From contig JAQBPQ010000030.1 in NCBI GenBank assembly GCA_028287445.1, forward strand, positions 1 through 64,000: DNA of 64,000 bases, in the 5' to 3' direction. The translations under genes were made by a program, and so were the position numbers. The notes below the pieces were generated by a model, which had not been told where the DNA came from, searched no databases, and worked only from the letters and a program-made list of their open reading frames with translations. Below, in pieces: positions 62,429 to 64,000 of this stretch (position 1 is its first letter; the number at the start of each line of letters is the position of its first letter). The stretch is from Cohnella sp. (GTDB taxonomy: Bacteria; Bacillota; Bacilli; Paenibacillales; Paenibacillaceae).

Positions 62429-62546
62429 TCCCACTCCCCCTGTGCCATACTCCCATTCATCTTTATCCCTTCATATTAGACGAAATTGCAGTGAAGTACA
62501 AGGACGGGGCGTCATAGAGACAACCCGGTCACGAGATTAGCGAGGA

Positions 62547-62603
62547 ACAAGGATAAACGGCTGTCGCCGTCGTCTTCACGACGGTAGATGTTTATGTCGG
62601 AGA
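62547..62603. repeat. Structured intergenic repeat element, copy 2
   Basis: ACAAGGATAAACGGCTGTCGCCGTC, variable hairpin, TGTTTATGTCGGAGA. Outer stem ATAAACG/TGTTTAT, inner stem CCGTCGT-CTTC-ACGACGG. The 5' arm matches copy 1 at 24 of 25 bases and the 3' arm (TTTATGTCGGnGA) at all fixed positions, while the inner hairpin differs yet still pairs. It lies in the ylaN–HPr gap (62429–62696), next to the HPr terminator, as copy 1 lies next to the Asp23 terminator. Confidence 0.8.
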
Positions 62604-62649
62604 TCATTCAGAGATGAGCGCTTCAGCTTATAAATCCTGTATGATCGAC

Positions 62650-62681
62650 AAAAAGCACCCCGTCACGAACGGACGGGGTGC
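62650..62681 (-). terminator. Terminator of the HPr-like gene
   Basis: On the minus strand, GCACCCCGTC-CGTTCGT-GACGGGGTGC followed by TTTTTG. Confidence 0.93.
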
Positions 62682-62696
62682 CCTCAAACGCATGAA

Positions 62697-62936
62697 TTAT
62701 TCCATTACTTTGACGTTCAGGTTATGCTTGGCGAACACCGCCGCCACTGCTTGCTTAGCCTCTTCCGCGTCCGGACCGTGCACATGAAGCTCGTATGCAT
62801 GGTTGCCTACCAAAGTGGTGAACAGGCCCAGAATGCTTTTCACGTCGATGTACTTGTTTTCGGCTTGGAGCACGACGGAAGAACGAAATTTGTTCGCCGT
62901 TTGGGACAATTCGACGATTGCCGCGTTGTTGGACAT
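62697..62936 (-). CDS. Degenerate HPr-family protein lacking the phospho-histidine
   Basis: 79 residues: MSNNAAIVELSQTANKFRSSVVLQAENKYIDVKSILGLFTTLVGNHAYELHVHGPDAEEAKQAVAAVFAKHNLNVKVME. The helix TANKF and the regulatory-serine loop VKSILGLF align with HPr (QTASKF and LKSIMGVM), but the N-terminal strand and the GIHARPA active site are missing: the protein begins where His15 should be. GGAGGG 7 bases before the ATG supports this start, so it is not a mis-called N-terminus. It cannot be a normal PTS phosphocarrier. A Crh-like regulatory role, through the HPr kinase serine, is possible. It has its own strong terminator. Confidence 0.85.
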   Translation of the reverse strand: MSNNAAIVELSQTANKFRSSVVLQAENKYIDVKSILGLFTTLVGNHAYELHVHGPDAEEAKQAVAAVFAKHNLNVKVME

Positions 62937-63016
62937 CGGAATCCCTCCAAATTATAGGGTTGAACTTGCTTCCCTCATAATACTTGTTAGAGCGAAGGCA
63001 TGCAAGGGTTAACCTA

Positions 63017-64000
63017 TTATTTTAAGGCGTCCGGATTGAGGCTTTGCAGCTCAGGAATGACGAAGAGGCCGTCTTTGCGGATCAGCCGATCGTCGAAATA
63101 AATCTCACCGCCGCCATAATCCGGACGCTGGATCAGAACCAGATCCCAGTGAACGGAGGAGCGGTTGCCGTTGTCGGTATCCTCGTATGCCTGTCCCGGT
63201 GTAAAATGCAGACTTCCGGCGATTTTCTCGTCGAATAGCGTGTCTTTCATCGGGTGCAAAATATACGGGTTGAAGCCGAGACTGAATTCGCCGATATAAC
63301 GGGCTCCCTCGTCTGTGTCAAGCAATGCGTTGATTCGATCCGTGTCGTTGGCGGTGGCTTCAACGATTTTGCCGTTTTCGAAACGGAATTTTACATTTTC
63401 GAAAGTGAAGCCGTTATACACACTTTGGGTGTTGTAGGAAAGCGTGCCGTTAACGGAGTCGCGCACCGGGCAAGAGTACACTTCACCGTCCGGGATGTTT
63501 CGTTCGCCGGAACATTTTTTGGCGCCGATGCCCTTGATGGAGAAGGTTAAATCCGTTCCCGGTCCCTTGATCTGAACTTTGCCGGTCCGTTTCATCAAGT
63601 CCGCCAACGGATCCATGGCCTGGTCCATTTTGGCGTAATCCAGGTTGCAGACGTCAAAATAAAAATCTTCGAACGCCTCTGTGGACATCTGGGCCAACTG
63701 CGCCATGGAGTCGCTTGGGTAACGAAGCACGACCCATTTGGTTTTCTTTACCCGCTGTTCACTATGTATCGGATGGCGATAAATACGGTCATATCGTTTG
63801 TACGAGTCGGAAGGAACATCCGCCAATTCGTTGACATTGGTTCCCGACCGGATGCCGATGTAGCCTTGCATCTGTTTCATCCGCTCCAAATCGTAAGCGG
63901 CCCATGTTTCCATCATTTCCGGTGTTGCATTCCGAAGCAGCGCCCGCTCTACCGATTTGTCCGTAATTTCGACGAAGGGACGGCCCCCTCTCTGCGCCAC
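63017..64000 (-). CDS. M29-family aminopeptidase (AmpS type), N-terminus cut by window edge
   Basis: Metal-dependent aminopeptidase of the thermophilic M29 type. 327 residues lie in the window; the GTG used by the track as start is an internal valine, and about 40 residues should precede it. Seen: VAQRGGRPFVEITDKSVERALLRNATPEMME, IGIRSGTNVNELADVP, the metal-binding glutamates in FSIKGIGAKKCSGERNIPDGEVYSCPVRDSVNGTLSYNT near 175, RYIGEFSLGFNPYI near 238, LHFTPGQAYEDTDNGNRSSVHWDLVL (His and Asp) near 268, and YFDDRLIRKDGLFV at the end. Confidence 0.93.
   Translation of the reverse strand: MAQRGGRPFVEITDKSVERALLRNATPEMMETWAAYDLERMKQMQGYIGIRSGTNVNELADVPSDSYKRYDRIYRHPIHSEQRVKKTKWVVLRYPSDSMAQLAQMSTEAFEDFYFDVCNLDYAKMDQAMDPLADLMKRTGKVQIKGPGTDLTFSIKGIGAKKCSGERNIPDGEVYSCPVRDSVNGTLSYNTQSVYNGFTFENVKFRFENGKIVEATANDTDRINALLDTDEGARYIGEFSLGFNPYILHPMKDTLFDEKIAGSLHFTPGQAYEDTDNGNRSSVHWDLVLIQRPDYGGGEIYFDDRLIRKDGLFVIPELQSLNPDALK

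Overview
The window is an ordinary, densely coded chromosomal core region of a moderately GC-rich, endospore-forming Firmicute. The order of genes is that of the Bacillus subtilis smc–rnc–fab / recG–fakA–rpmB–spoVM / prkC–rsmB–priA–gmk–remA–rqcH block, most of it read on the minus strand. Protein style (for example SpoVIF, RecG and FapR variants), the high GC and small-gene content suggest Paenibacillaceae (Paenibacillus/Cohnella/Thermobacillus group). This is inferred from remembered family resemblance, not from a search. spoVM, spoVIF, ylbJ and remA confirm a spore former. No tRNA, rRNA, CRISPR array, prophage or insertion sequence was seen.

Layout, left to right. 1–8.5 kb (minus): smc (cut by the window edge), rnc, fabF, acpP, fabG, fabD, fabH, plsX and fapR, a fatty-acid/phospholipid synthesis operon. 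A FapR operator lies in its own promoter, and fabD and fabG are fused in one reading frame. 8.5–14.3 kb: rpmF and DUF177/yceD (minus), tmcAL and ylbJ (plus), coaD and rsmD (minus), and a ccdC-like membrane gene (plus). 14.3–17.6 kb: a thiamine-precursor ABC transporter plus a thiamine-binding protein behind a TPP riboswitch. 17.6–20.2 kb (plus): a LexA-box-controlled Y-family polymerase with a YolD partner, then an SRAP protein. 20.3–27.7 kb: spoVIF, recG, degV (FakB-type), fakA, an Asp23 protein, rpmB (plus), spoVM and rpe.

27.7–39.6 kb (minus): rsgA, prkC, prpC, rlmN, rsmB, fmt, def, priA, coaBC and rpoZ, a translation/replication/signalling operon. 39.6–49.8 kb: gmk and remA, then yitJ (MetH/MetF-type), dapF and purT, which interrupt the usual yloB–yicC–remA order, then the Ca2+-type P-ATPase and divergent rqcH. 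49.9–58.4 kb (minus): a B12-binding MerR regulator of CarH type, a PHP phosphoesterase, a LysR regulator, an unknown protein, ylbG, ricF/ylbF, a hybrid PAS histidine kinase, a CBS protein and an M20 amidohydrolase. 58.6–64 kb: yugN, ftsW (plus), a second Asp23 protein (minus), a Ca2+/H+ antiporter (plus), ylaN, a degenerate HPr and a partial M29 aminopeptidase (minus).

Most worth a second look: (i) a pair of structured intergenic repeats flanking the ftsW–cax–ylaN segment, with near-identical arms and compensating changes in the hairpin; (ii) the fabD–fabG fusion with an internal ribosome binding site; (iii) the CarH-like regulator that keeps both cobalamin/photosensor motifs; (iv) the HPr paralogue that lacks the phosphorylatable histidine; (v) several genes whose stop codon lies inside their own terminator hairpin. 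Nothing here looks like a wholly new defence or mobile system. The structured repeat is the best candidate for an undescribed element.
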